From contig WTGF01000038.1 of assembly GCA_011525385.1 (NCBI GenBank), positions 1 to 64,000 on the forward strand: a DNA stretch of 64,000 nucleotides, in the 5' to 3' direction. A program made the translations under genes and the position numbers. Positions 26,406 through 34,021 of the stretch are shown here, one piece after another. Every line of letters starts with the position of its first letter. Position 1 is the stretch's first letter. Source of the stretch: Chloroflexota bacterium. Lineage in GTDB: Bacteria > Chloroflexota > Anaerolineae > Aggregatilineales > Phototrophicaceae. Under the pieces are notes generated by a model. The model was not told the origin of the DNA. It worked only from the letters and a program-made list of their open reading frames with translations, and ran no database searches.

Positions 26406-27293
26406 ATGGCCAATCGCGCTACGCAAACAGCATCCGCAGCGACGCAGAACAGCAAGCCCTTGCGTGCTCATGCGCAGCCGATTGTCCTCTATGCGCTGCT
26501 GATCCTCGGCGTTGTCATCGTCATTGTGCCCTTGATGTGGGCAGCGGCCGCTTCTTTCACGCCGAATCACAAGGTCTTTGAATACGCCTACCCATTCTCC
26601 TGGCGCGCGCTCTTCCCGGTCGACTTCACGCTGGAAGCCTATGACAACCTGTTTGACCGCGGATTCGGACGGGCGGTCGGCAATACCTTCTTCCTCGCGA
26701 TCGCGACCGTCATCATCGGCGGCGCGGTCAACGCCCTGGCCGGTTTCGCCTTTGGGCGCTTTGAATTCCGCGGCAAGAACGCGCTCTTCCTGACTATTGT
26801 CATGCTCACGTTTATGGTGCCGGTGGATCTAACCGCCATACCTCGTTACATCCTGGTCAACAATTTCGGCTGGATCAACACCTGGCAGGGTTTGCTCGTC
26901 CCCGGTCTGGCGAACAGTTTGGTGATCTTCCTTTTTCGTCAGTTCTTCGCCGAGATACCCCAGGAGCTAATCGATGCCGCGCGGGTAGACGGGGCTACCT
27001 GGCTGCGCGTGCTGATCAGCATCATCTTGCCGATCTCCAAGCCGGTTCTGGTCGCCGCGGCTTTGCTGATGTTCATCAGCCAGTGGAATGCCTTTTTCTG
27101 GCCGCTGCTGATCGCGCCTACCAAGGAGATGCGCGTGGTTCAGGTCGAGATATCGCTGGCGATCGGACAATACGGAACGGTGTGGAATGAACTCTTGGCC
27201 GGCTCTATGATCGCCGCCATCGTACCCATCCTGCTGGTGATCCCCTTCCAGCGCTATTATGTCCAGGCCATCACCGGCACCGGGCTGGAATGA
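26406..27293 (+). CDS. Carbohydrate ABC transporter permease, MalG-like
   Basis: A 295-residue CUT1 permease. The frame is open far upstream into the MalF gene, but the ATG at 26406 is chosen because MANRATQTA leads straight into a cytoplasmic tail, a first helix (about 27-50) and the MalG-type layout. The coupling loop is DAARVDGATWLRVL. The last helix and the tail (PFQRYYVQAITGTGLE) are typical of MalG, where the C-terminus contacts the ATPase. It ends the operon; no MalK follows. Confidence 0.9.
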   Translation: MANRATQTASAATQNSKPLRAHAQPIVLYALLILGVVIVIVPLMWAAAASFTPNHKVFEYAYPFSWRALFPVDFTLEAYDNLFDRGFGRAVGNTFFLAIATVIIGGAVNALAGFAFGRFEFRGKNALFLTIVMLTFMVPVDLTAIPRYILVNNFGWINTWQGLLVPGLANSLVIFLFRQFFAEIPQELIDAARVDGATWLRVLISIILPISKPVLVAAALLMFISQWNAFFWPLLIAPTKEMRVVQVEISLAIGQYGTVWNELLAGSMIAAIVPILLVIPFQRYYVQAITGTGLE

Positions 27294-27385
27294 GGTCTCG
27301 ATTTGATCGTCTCAAAAGAGTTTTTGTGCTGCGATGAGAGCGCAAGGGTTCCAGCGTTCCCACAGCGCAAGACAAATCGAGCGCA

Positions 27386-27832
27386 TCACGCTCCGGCAAA
27401 AACCAACTGGATTGGACAATCAAGCGAGTGTCCACCACCTTCGACGATCGTCTCCGTCCCGCTGAAGCTGCCATCATCCGACGCGCGTAACGCATAGCTG
27501 ATCTCATAGGGGATGTCGCGCCCGTCAACTGGCATGGGCGCGATGAAAATGGCGCTGCCTTCGAAGACGCCCTCAGTGTTACGGCGCAAGTGAAAGTCGT
27601 CGAAAATCAATTCGGCATCATCCAGGCGGGTGACCTGGATCGTCTCCGATTCGCGCCCGGCGCAGCCCCCGGTGTACGCCAGCGTCCAGGCGCCTGGTCC
27701 ACTCCCCTCTAAATCTCCCCCCAGCGCGCTGGGGGGAGATTTTTCCAGAGCTGTTGTGACTGGTATGGCCATCGTGCCGCAACTGGCAATCCAGATCGCC
27801 GCCAGCGCAAGACAGCAGAATCGAAATAACAT
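27386..27832 (-). CDS. Small predicted lipoprotein with an in-frame palindromic insert
   Basis: A 148-residue protein with a lipoprotein signal: hydrophobic residues 4-15, then IASC with the lipid-attachment cysteine at 18. The rest is predicted beta-rich with two further cysteines. GGAAG precedes the ATG. No family recognised. A perfect 32-bp palindrome at 27711-27742 lies inside the reading frame (encoding KSPPSALGGD, about residues 31-40) without breaking it, close after the signal peptide where an insertion is least harmful. It is 59 bases downstream of an oxidoreductase gene and convergent with the MalG gene. Confidence 0.65.
   Translation of the reverse strand: MLFRFCCLALAAIWIASCGTMAIPVTTALEKSPPSALGGDLEGSGPGAWTLAYTGGCAGRESETIQVTRLDDAELIFDDFHLRRNTEGVFEGSAIFIAPMPVDGRDIPYEISYALRASDDGSFSGTETIVEGGGHSLDCPIQLVFAGA
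27711..27742. repeat. Perfect 32-bp palindrome inside a coding sequence
   Basis: Arms of 16 bp (AAATCTCCCCCCAGCG and its complement) with no loop. The C-run/G-run centre resembles the intergenic palindromes at 130-155 and 6856-6875, so it is probably a member of the same mobile-palindrome class that landed in frame in the lipoprotein gene. Confidence 0.75.
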
Positions 27833-27891
27833 CTTCGACGCTTCCAGGCAAAGGGCGACCGGCGGGTCGCCCTTGTCGACTTCAACTTCGC

Positions 27892-28947
27892 TTAAAGCAA
27901 GACCTCGCGGCCGGTCTTTTGGCTTTCATAGATGCCGTTGAGGATCTTCATCACTTGCAGCGATTGCTCGGCCGGCACGGGCGATGGGGCGCCCTCGACG
28001 ATGGCCTGCGCGAATTCGACGCATTCCTGCGCGTGCGGCTCGGAAACATTCTGCGTCAATTTCAGTTTACGATTGTAGAGTTGCATGCTGTCGTAATTGG
28101 TGTCGTAAACCTCGCACTTGGGCCAATGCGAGCCGCCATTGCTGCCATAGAGCCACATCTGCATATCTTCGCCCTCTATGTCGTGGTGCAGCAGCCAGGA
28201 TATTTCGAATACCAGCGTCGCCCCGGTTTCGAAGCGGACAAAAGCCATCGCCATTTCTTCGACATCCATCCCTTCGGGAATGCGTCCATACCGCGGCCAG
28301 CGACCGAAAGCCATGGGGTTACTGGCGAGTTCTCGGCGGGCGACGCCGGTTATCGAGACCGGCTCGGGATTGCCCATCATCCAAAGCGTCAAATCGAGTA
28401 TGTGCACGCCGATATCGATGCAAGCGCCGCCCCCGCTATGCTTGCTGGAGAGAAAGGCGAGACTGGTGGGGATGCCAGAGCGGCGCAACATCCAACTGCG
28501 GGCGTGATAAATGTCACCGAGCGCGCCCCCTTCGATTTCCGCCTTCAGCGCCTTCGATGTGCCGGCGAAGCGAAAATGCTGCGCGGTCATCAGCAGCTTG
28601 CCGGATTTGTCGCGAGCATCAATCATGCGCTGGACATCGGCGGGGGTGGGCGCCAGCGGCTTTTCGCAGATGACGTGCTTGCCCGCCTCCAGGGCGGCGA
28701 TAGACAAAGGGGCGTGATACATATTGGGTGTGCAGACATCAATGATATCGATATCCGGGTCGTTGATGACGGCGGCGCTATCGGTCTCCAGCTTGCTAAC
28801 ATTCCAATCGCGGCCCCAGCGCTCCAGCGCCTCGGGCGCCAGATCGGCGCCGGCCACCACTTCAGCATGAGGCGATGCTTCCCAACCCGGCATATGCGTG
28901 CGGGCGATCCCGCCGACGCCAATGACACCCACTTTCAATGTACTCAT
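27892..28947 (-). CDS. Gfo/Idh/MocA-family oxidoreductase
   Basis: A 351-residue NAD(P)-dependent oxidoreductase. LKVGVIGVGGIARTHMPGW is the Rossmann loop, HVICEKPLAPTPADVQ carries the EKP lysine and TAQHFRFAGTSK follows. GGACIDIGVHILDLTLWMMG has the D-x-G-x-H-x-x-D motif seen in many family members. AAGGAG lies nine bases before the ATG. It is 15 bases from a second oxidoreductase gene; both head towards the lipoprotein gene and belong to the amino-sugar cluster on this strand. Confidence 0.88.
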   Translation of the reverse strand: MSTLKVGVIGVGGIARTHMPGWEASPHAEVVAGADLAPEALERWGRDWNVSKLETDSAAVINDPDIDIIDVCTPNMYHAPLSIAALEAGKHVICEKPLAPTPADVQRMIDARDKSGKLLMTAQHFRFAGTSKALKAEIEGGALGDIYHARSWMLRRSGIPTSLAFLSSKHSGGGACIDIGVHILDLTLWMMGNPEPVSITGVARRELASNPMAFGRWPRYGRIPEGMDVEEMAMAFVRFETGATLVFEISWLLHHDIEGEDMQMWLYGSNGGSHWPKCEVYDTNYDSMQLYNRKLKLTQNVSEPHAQECVEFAQAIVEGAPSPVPAEQSLQVMKILNGIYESQKTGREVLL

Positions 28948-28962
28948 GTTCTATCGCTCCTT

Positions 28963-29982
28963 TTAAGATCTTTGAGGCTGAACCCAAGTATTTGATTCCG
29001 CAGCTTGATACAACGCTTCCATCACGGCTGTGCGGTCAGCCGCTTCCTTCGCCGAAATCAGTGGCACGTCTTTGCCAACGAGCGCATCAAGGAAGAGCTC
29101 GAAGGCGTGCGGTAGCGCGGTTGGCAAGTCTGTCCATTCGCCGCCGTCCGCTCCCGGCAGATTATCGGATTTTACATACAATTTGTCATTGTCGACATAG
29201 GCGACGCCTGCGGTGCCGCTAACCAGAATCTCCTGTGGACGCAAGAGATCGACCCAGCCTGCCGCCAGCGTCCCGATCGCGCCATTGGCGAAGCGCAACA
29301 TGCCTTCGCCATACTCATCACAGGGGTACTTGCCCAGCAGCGAATCCATCTGCGCCGTGACGGACAGGACATCGCCCATTAGCCACATCAACACGTCCAG
29401 CGAATGCGCGCCCAGATCGCCAAAACCGCCCACACCTGATTTCTCCAAGTCCGTCATCCAAAGCCAGCCGTCGTCGTACCAGCCATTGCCGGCATCGAAC
29501 AATCCCGTAATGGCGCCAGGGTGTACATTGCTATGGCGGATACGCGTGATCGCGCCAAGCGTCCCGTCATCGACTAGTTGTTTGATGAAACGATAAGCGG
29601 GATAACCGCGCATAAAATGCCCGATTTGGAAGACCACGCCGGCTTCGTCGATCGCCTTCCGCATGGCATAGGCGTCACAGGCTTTGATGCCCAGCGGTTT
29701 TTCCACGAACATATCTTTGCGGGCTGCTGCCGCAGCTTCTATCAGTTCCCGGTGCAGCGCCGTCTCCGAACAGACGACGACAGCATCGATTTCGTCGTCG
29801 CCGACGATCGCAGCGACATCCGAGACCGAACAGTTGTTTAGATGAGCCGCGGCGATCCGCGCCCGCTCCGGCTGATCATCCCAAACCGCTTTGACGCGGA
29901 ACTCGTCGGGTCGTTCGTTGATTCTGTTGACAAAGCTCGGGGTGTGGATATGCGCCACGCCGAGGAAACCAAGCGTCTTCAT
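28963..29982 (-). CDS. Gfo/Idh/MocA-family oxidoreductase
   Basis: A 339-residue oxidoreductase. ATG 29982 is chosen because MKTLGFLGVAHIHTPSF begins the Rossmann domain and GGGAG lies upstream. The longer frame (to 30096) adds 38 unrelated residues overlapping nanE. The nucleotide loop is the variant GVAHIH rather than GxGxxG. The EKPLG motif lies in MFVEKPLGIKACDA, and GGFGDLGAHSLDVLMWLMG gives the D-x-G-x-H-x-x-D motif. It sits 37 bases after the NanE-like gene. A step in amino-sugar catabolism such as oxidation of a glycoside or sugar is possible but unproven. Confidence 0.87.
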   Translation of the reverse strand: MKTLGFLGVAHIHTPSFVNRINERPDEFRVKAVWDDQPERARIAAAHLNNCSVSDVAAIVGDDEIDAVVVCSETALHRELIEAAAAARKDMFVEKPLGIKACDAYAMRKAIDEAGVVFQIGHFMRGYPAYRFIKQLVDDGTLGAITRIRHSNVHPGAITGLFDAGNGWYDDGWLWMTDLEKSGVGGFGDLGAHSLDVLMWLMGDVLSVTAQMDSLLGKYPCDEYGEGMLRFANGAIGTLAAGWVDLLRPQEILVSGTAGVAYVDNDKLYVKSDNLPGADGGEWTDLPTALPHAFELFLDALVGKDVPLISAKEAADRTAVMEALYQAAESNTWVQPQRS

Positions 29983-30019
29983 ACATTTGCTCCCGCATTT
30001 GATCAATAAAGAATCTGAG

Positions 30020-30712
30020 TCAACATGGATTGCCATCCCGCAGCGCCGATACGAACCGAGCCGTAATCGTACGAGGTCTCGTGATGGCGGATCCAACCAC
30101 GACCGCCCAGGCGCCGATATCCAGCGCCTGCCGCGCCTGCCCCGGACTATGAATCCGACCTTCGGCGATCACCGGGATCGGCAGCGCCGATATCATCGCT
30201 CCCAGCAACGCATAGTCGGGCTCGGCGCTTTCAGGAGGCCCGTCGATATATCCTGACAAGGTCGGTCCCGCCATGGCAACGCCGTATTCAGCTGCCGCCT
30301 GCGCCTCCTCCAGCGCCGATACGTCGGCGAACGTGGGCTTGCCGATCTCATCATGGATGCGCATCAGCAAATCGCGCAGGCACACACCGTCGGGACGCTG
30401 GCGATCTGTGCAGTCGAGGGCGATGATATCAGCGCCCGCTTCGGCAATCGCGGCAGCATCGTCAAAAGTCGGCGTGATGAAAACGCCGCTGCCGCCGCGT
30501 TTATACAAGCCGATCACCGGCAGATCGACCGCTTCTTTGATGGCGCGGATATCAGCCGGGCTGTTGGCGCGGATGGCCGCCGCGCCGCCGATTTTCGCCG
30601 CTGTCGCCATCTTCGCCATGATTGACGGGCCATGCAGCGGTTCATCCTCCAGCGCCTGACAGGATACGATCAGCTTGCCTTTGACGGCGGCGAGGAAGGC
30701 ATCGGCATTCAC
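30020..30712 (-). CDS. nanE: N-acetylmannosamine-6-phosphate 2-epimerase (NanE-like)
   Basis: A 230-residue TIM-barrel epimerase that would interconvert ManNAc-6-P and GlcNAc-6-P in sialic-acid and N-acetylmannosamine catabolism. LIVSCQALEDEPLHGP (14-29), GLYKRG with the probable catalytic K71 and IALDCTDRQRPDG are characteristic. IPVIAEGRIHSPGQA supplies the later catalytic Glu. The start is GTG at 30712, overlapping the upstream stop in GTGA. With the ROK kinase two genes upstream it makes a kinase-plus-epimerase pair; no NanA-type lyase lies next to it. Confidence 0.88.
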   Translation of the reverse strand: MNADAFLAAVKGKLIVSCQALEDEPLHGPSIMAKMATAAKIGGAAAIRANSPADIRAIKEAVDLPVIGLYKRGGSGVFITPTFDDAAAIAEAGADIIALDCTDRQRPDGVCLRDLLMRIHDEIGKPTFADVSALEEAQAAAEYGVAMAGPTLSGYIDGPPESAEPDYALLGAMISALPIPVIAEGRIHSPGQARQALDIGAWAVVVGSAITRPRTITARFVSALRDGNPC

Positions 30713-32172
30713 AAGCGCTCCAGATCAAAGTCGACTTCAAAGCGGCGCTTCATGGGCAAGCGAACATTACTTACCTGCCAGGCGCCAAGACCGGACAAAT
30801 GCCGGATTTGGTCATTCAATCCGCGGCTCACAAGTTCGATCATCGCTGCCTCGGTCTTATCATCGTAGCGGGGCATGTCGGCATTCATGGTCGGGCGCAC
30901 CTGATGCATAAAGCAGAAGTCCTCTGCAAAACGATGCGTCAAGAATCGCAGCGCCGCTTCTTCATTGAATTCACGCAGTTGCGCAATGCCCTGCGCAAGA
31001 GCCACTCCAATAGTATTGCCTGCGGTATTCCAACCGCCGTAGGCTGCTAGATCCCTGAGCCGAATCTTTTGCTGCAGGGCCGCGATCAACACCGGGTCGC
31101 TGCCATTGGGATACGCCAGGTCACAGACGATGACGCGGCGTCCGTCGTTAATCCAGCAGTCGATCTGCTCGGCAAAGTCTACGAGAGCGCCTTGCCGATA
31201 GTTTCGATCACACTCTGCTCGATCCGGCTGAAAGAACGAGCCTGCGCTCGGCGCGGGTGGATTGACGGCTACGATCATATTGGCAGCATCTATGTCGTCA
31301 ACTTGTGTTCCACCAACAGCGCGGATCTGCCGCTCCAAGGTCAAGCATACCGGTCCGTCCTCAAAAGGCGCGGTCCGCTCTTTATCCGCCTCGATCGCAT
31401 AATGCGTAAAAAAGCGCGGCGCTTCGTCGAGAAAATCGACAAAGGCGCGCCCCAGCAGCGCTGACGCGACCTCATCCGCGCCCGGGTACACTAGCAAGCT
31501 TTCGTCACCGCCGCGCCGATCTGCCCACTCTTGAATCCAAACTCTTTCGCGCGTGCCAAAGCCATACTCGCTGGTATCGTCAGAGCTGATCACCAAAAGG
31601 TCAAATACGTCCTCTGCCAATAAATCCAGAACAGCCAGATTAACGATATGATTGCGCAGTCGTCGGCGAAGAACATCCAGCAAGTGACGTTCGTTTAGCC
31701 GCTCTTGCCGCGGCGTGGGCCCACCTCCCCAACGGCGCGCGTCGTAGGCTTGAGAATAGCGATAGATCTGCGGGCCCGATTCACTCCAATAATCCGGTTC
31801 CGCGACGCTGTCGGGATTGCCGGAAATACGCGTGATGAGATTGAAGCCATAGATTCGCAGGTGAGGATGCCCCCGCTTCAACTCGCGCAGGATTTCCAGG
31901 CGGTTCAGTAGCGCGACCGTCGCGTCGTCGGTGATGCGCGACGCTGTCAGTCCGCCGTAGACCAGCATCTCAATCGATACGACCAGGGCATCAAGTTCGC
32001 TCGCGTTCTCGCGCAACCAGCCTGCGATCGCCGAGCAATCGCCGGGTTCACGAATACGACTAAGCGCTGTGGCCGGCGGCAACAGTAGTTTCACACCAGC
32101 GATATCGCCAATCATTTGCGGATAGCGCGCGCAAGCCGGGCGTTCGTCCAGCGGGATCAAGCCGAGCTTCAT
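30709..32172 (-). CDS. DUF4127-family protein
   Basis: A 487-residue protein of the DUF4127 family, function unknown. I start it at ATG 32172, where MKLGLIPLDERPACARYP begins as in family members. The frame extends to 32310 inside the ROK gene but that part is spurious. Conserved-looking patches are SIEMLVYGGLTASR, LLVISSDDTSEYGFG, VYPGADEVASALL, CDLAYPNGSDP and YGGWNTAGNTIG. No signal peptide or membrane segment is visible. It overlaps the ROK gene by four bases and the epimerase gene by four bases, so it is translated in step with an amino-sugar kinase and epimerase. That context is the best clue to its role. Confidence 0.85.
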   Translation of the reverse strand: MKLGLIPLDERPACARYPQMIGDIAGVKLLLPPATALSRIREPGDCSAIAGWLRENASELDALVVSIEMLVYGGLTASRITDDATVALLNRLEILRELKRGHPHLRIYGFNLITRISGNPDSVAEPDYWSESGPQIYRYSQAYDARRWGGGPTPRQERLNERHLLDVLRRRLRNHIVNLAVLDLLAEDVFDLLVISSDDTSEYGFGTRERVWIQEWADRRGGDESLLVYPGADEVASALLGRAFVDFLDEAPRFFTHYAIEADKERTAPFEDGPVCLTLERQIRAVGGTQVDDIDAANMIVAVNPPAPSAGSFFQPDRAECDRNYRQGALVDFAEQIDCWINDGRRVIVCDLAYPNGSDPVLIAALQQKIRLRDLAAYGGWNTAGNTIGVALAQGIAQLREFNEEAALRFLTHRFAEDFCFMHQVRPTMNADMPRYDDKTEAAMIELVSRGLNDQIRHLSGLGAWQVSNVRLPMKRRFEVDFDLERL

Positions 32173-33077
32173 GGCGTCACCTTGTCCCATGCCAGCATGG
32201 CTGCGCCCAGCAGCACGGCTTCGACACCCAACTTCGCTGGCAGTACAGGCGTCGAGCGCAAAAGGGGCGGCACACTCTCGCGAAAGGCCGCTTCCAACGC
32301 GTTCCACCAAAGTTCGCCGATTTGCGAAACGCCGCCGCCGATCACCAGCGCTGCCGGATTGATCGCCGCGACGAATCCGCCCAGTACGACGCCAAGTTGT
32401 CGCGCTTTGTCTTTTATAGTCTGCGCCGCGATAAGCTCGCCCCCATAGGCGCGGCGCGTGATTTCGGTAAGCGGTATGCGATCTTCCGCTCCCGTGGACG
32501 CCTGGTACGCGCGTTCTATGCCGGGGCCGGAAACAAATTGGTCGAGAATGATCGGTTTATCCCCTTCCCAGCCGACCACAAGATAGCCGATTTCCCCGGC
32601 GCTGTAGTTCGGGCCGCGCCAAATCTCGCCATCGAGGATGATGCCGCCGCCGACGCCGGTTCCAACCGTGACACAGAGCAAGGACGTGTAGTCCCGGCCC
32701 GCGCCCATTTTCGCCTCGCCGTATGACAGGGCGCGCGCGTCGTTCTCGGCCACGACGGGCAGACCGTCGCCAATTTGGAGCGCGGCCAAAGGCGTACCGG
32801 TCCAGCCGGGCAGGTTGTCATTGGCGTGAATCACTTGTCCGCTCTTGCTGTCAACCATGCCAGCGCTACCGATCCCGATGGCGACGATCTCCCCCCGGAA
32901 ACCGGCGAACAACTCATGACACAGTTGCTTAACTTCAGCCAGGATCGCTGACGGTGTAGAGGGAGTAGCGACTGAGCGCGTCCGCAAGATCTCGCCTTTT
33001 GGCGTGACCAAACCTGCGCTGATCTTGCTGCCGCCGATATCGACGCCGACGACACATGCGGAAACCCAGTCGCTCAC
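32169..33077 (-). CDS. ROK-family sugar kinase (NanK/NagK-like), atypical zinc site
   Basis: A 302-residue cytoplasmic kinase, likely phosphorylating N-acetylmannosamine or a related amino sugar, given the adjacent epimerase. ATP-binding DIGGSK (13-18), catalytic D113 in AENDARALSYGE and VGTGVGGGI (138-146) are present. The usual zinc motif is missing: the GH of AGEIGH is GY (160-165), and the CxCGxxGCxE cysteines are absent, with an acidic stretch WEGDKPIILDQF in that place. GTG 33077 is the start with AAGG upstream. The first gene of the tightly overlapping kinase-DUF4127-epimerase set. Confidence 0.86.
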   Translation of the reverse strand: MSDWVSACVVGVDIGGSKISAGLVTPKGEILRTRSVATPSTPSAILAEVKQLCHELFAGFRGEIVAIGIGSAGMVDSKSGQVIHANDNLPGWTGTPLAALQIGDGLPVVAENDARALSYGEAKMGAGRDYTSLLCVTVGTGVGGGIILDGEIWRGPNYSAGEIGYLVVGWEGDKPIILDQFVSGPGIERAYQASTGAEDRIPLTEITRRAYGGELIAAQTIKDKARQLGVVLGGFVAAINPAALVIGGGVSQIGELWWNALEAAFRESVPPLLRSTPVLPAKLGVEAVLLGAAMLAWDKVTP

Positions 33078-33092
33078 CTATGACCTTGCCAG

Positions 33093-33884
33093 CTATGTTA
33101 GTTTCAACAATTCTTCGTCGCCGCGGCGTTCACGATACCCTTTAACGATCAAGCCGGGGCGTCCATTGCTCTGCCCGGCCACCTGGTCGTTATGCGGATC
33201 GCGAAAACCCATGCGCACCATACGGCGCGGCTCTGTGGTCTGGTTGATGTACGAGCCATGGATGCAGTAGATATGGAAGACGACCACATCACCGCGCTTG
33301 GCCGGCACGGGCACCGTGTCTTCCAGTTTGTATTCGTCCGTATTAAGGTGCGGCGAGCAGGCTGTACCATCCGGATTTTTCAGAATATGCGGGAGTTTGC
33401 CCCTTTTATGAGAACCGGCCAGGAAACGGATCTCGCCGTTTTCGTGGAAGGTGTCGTCCAGGTGCACCAGCGTATCGATAAAACGTCCATCGGTATGTTC
33501 GTAGAAGGGAGAATCCTGATGCATAGGGAAGGGATGGCCAGTCTGCGGCGGCTTGATGTGCATGGTTGTGTGGTGCAATTCGACGCTCGAATCCAACAGT
33601 TGGGAAAGCGCCGTCGCCAGCTTGGTATTGGTCACTGCGCGCATCCAGGCGTCGGAGTAAAGGTGCAGGTCGTGCATGGCGGTTAGCTTGACCTGCTTTT
33701 CGGTCTCCTCGTCCAAATAAACATCGCGCCAGGGACCAGACCAGCCCGGGCTGGTCAAAGCCCAGTCCTCGATCAAGCGGTCGAGGCTAACCGACATTTG
33801 GCCGATTTCATCTTCAGAGTAGACTTGCGGGATTCGCAGAAATCCGTTCTCGTGAAAGAAAACGATCTGCTCTTGACTTAGCAT
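33093..33884 (-). CDS. Phytanoyl-CoA dioxygenase (PhyH)-family protein
   Basis: A 263-residue Fe(II)/2-oxoglutarate-dependent oxygenase. The iron triad is visible: H122 and D124 in PMHQDSPFYEH and H209 in IYCIHGSYIN. R220 (EPRRMVRM) is placed to bind 2-oxoglutarate. Length is typical. An AGGGGG-type Shine-Dalgarno precedes the ATG. It lies 15 bases upstream of the ROK kinase gene, so it is the first gene of that group. Bacterial members hydroxylate varied small molecules; nothing here identifies the substrate. Confidence 0.85.
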   Translation of the reverse strand: MLSQEQIVFFHENGFLRIPQVYSEDEIGQMSVSLDRLIEDWALTSPGWSGPWRDVYLDEETEKQVKLTAMHDLHLYSDAWMRAVTNTKLATALSQLLDSSVELHHTTMHIKPPQTGHPFPMHQDSPFYEHTDGRFIDTLVHLDDTFHENGEIRFLAGSHKRGKLPHILKNPDGTACSPHLNTDEYKLEDTVPVPAKRGDVVVFHIYCIHGSYINQTTEPRRMVRMGFRDPHNDQVAGQSNGRPGLIVKGYRERRGDEELLKLT

Positions 33885-33948
33885 TCTATTACCCCCTTCA
33901 TTCAGCTAAATCTGGTTGATGTAATTTACGTTTCCTCTCCATAAAATC

Positions 33949-33976
33949 GCCCCTCCGCGATTCAACGGGGAGAGGC
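33949..33976 (-). terminator. Probable terminator of the peptide-importer operon
   Basis: On the minus strand an 8-bp stem (GCCTCTCC with GGAGGGGC, one G-U pair) is followed by GATTTTAT. It lies 46 bases after the stop of the ABC fusion gene. Its sequence also resembles a short degraded copy of the GC-rich hairpin repeats. Confidence 0.4.
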
Positions 33977-34021
33977 AGCCAATGCGGATGTCGATACTCT
34001 ACACTAATTCATCTACAAGCG

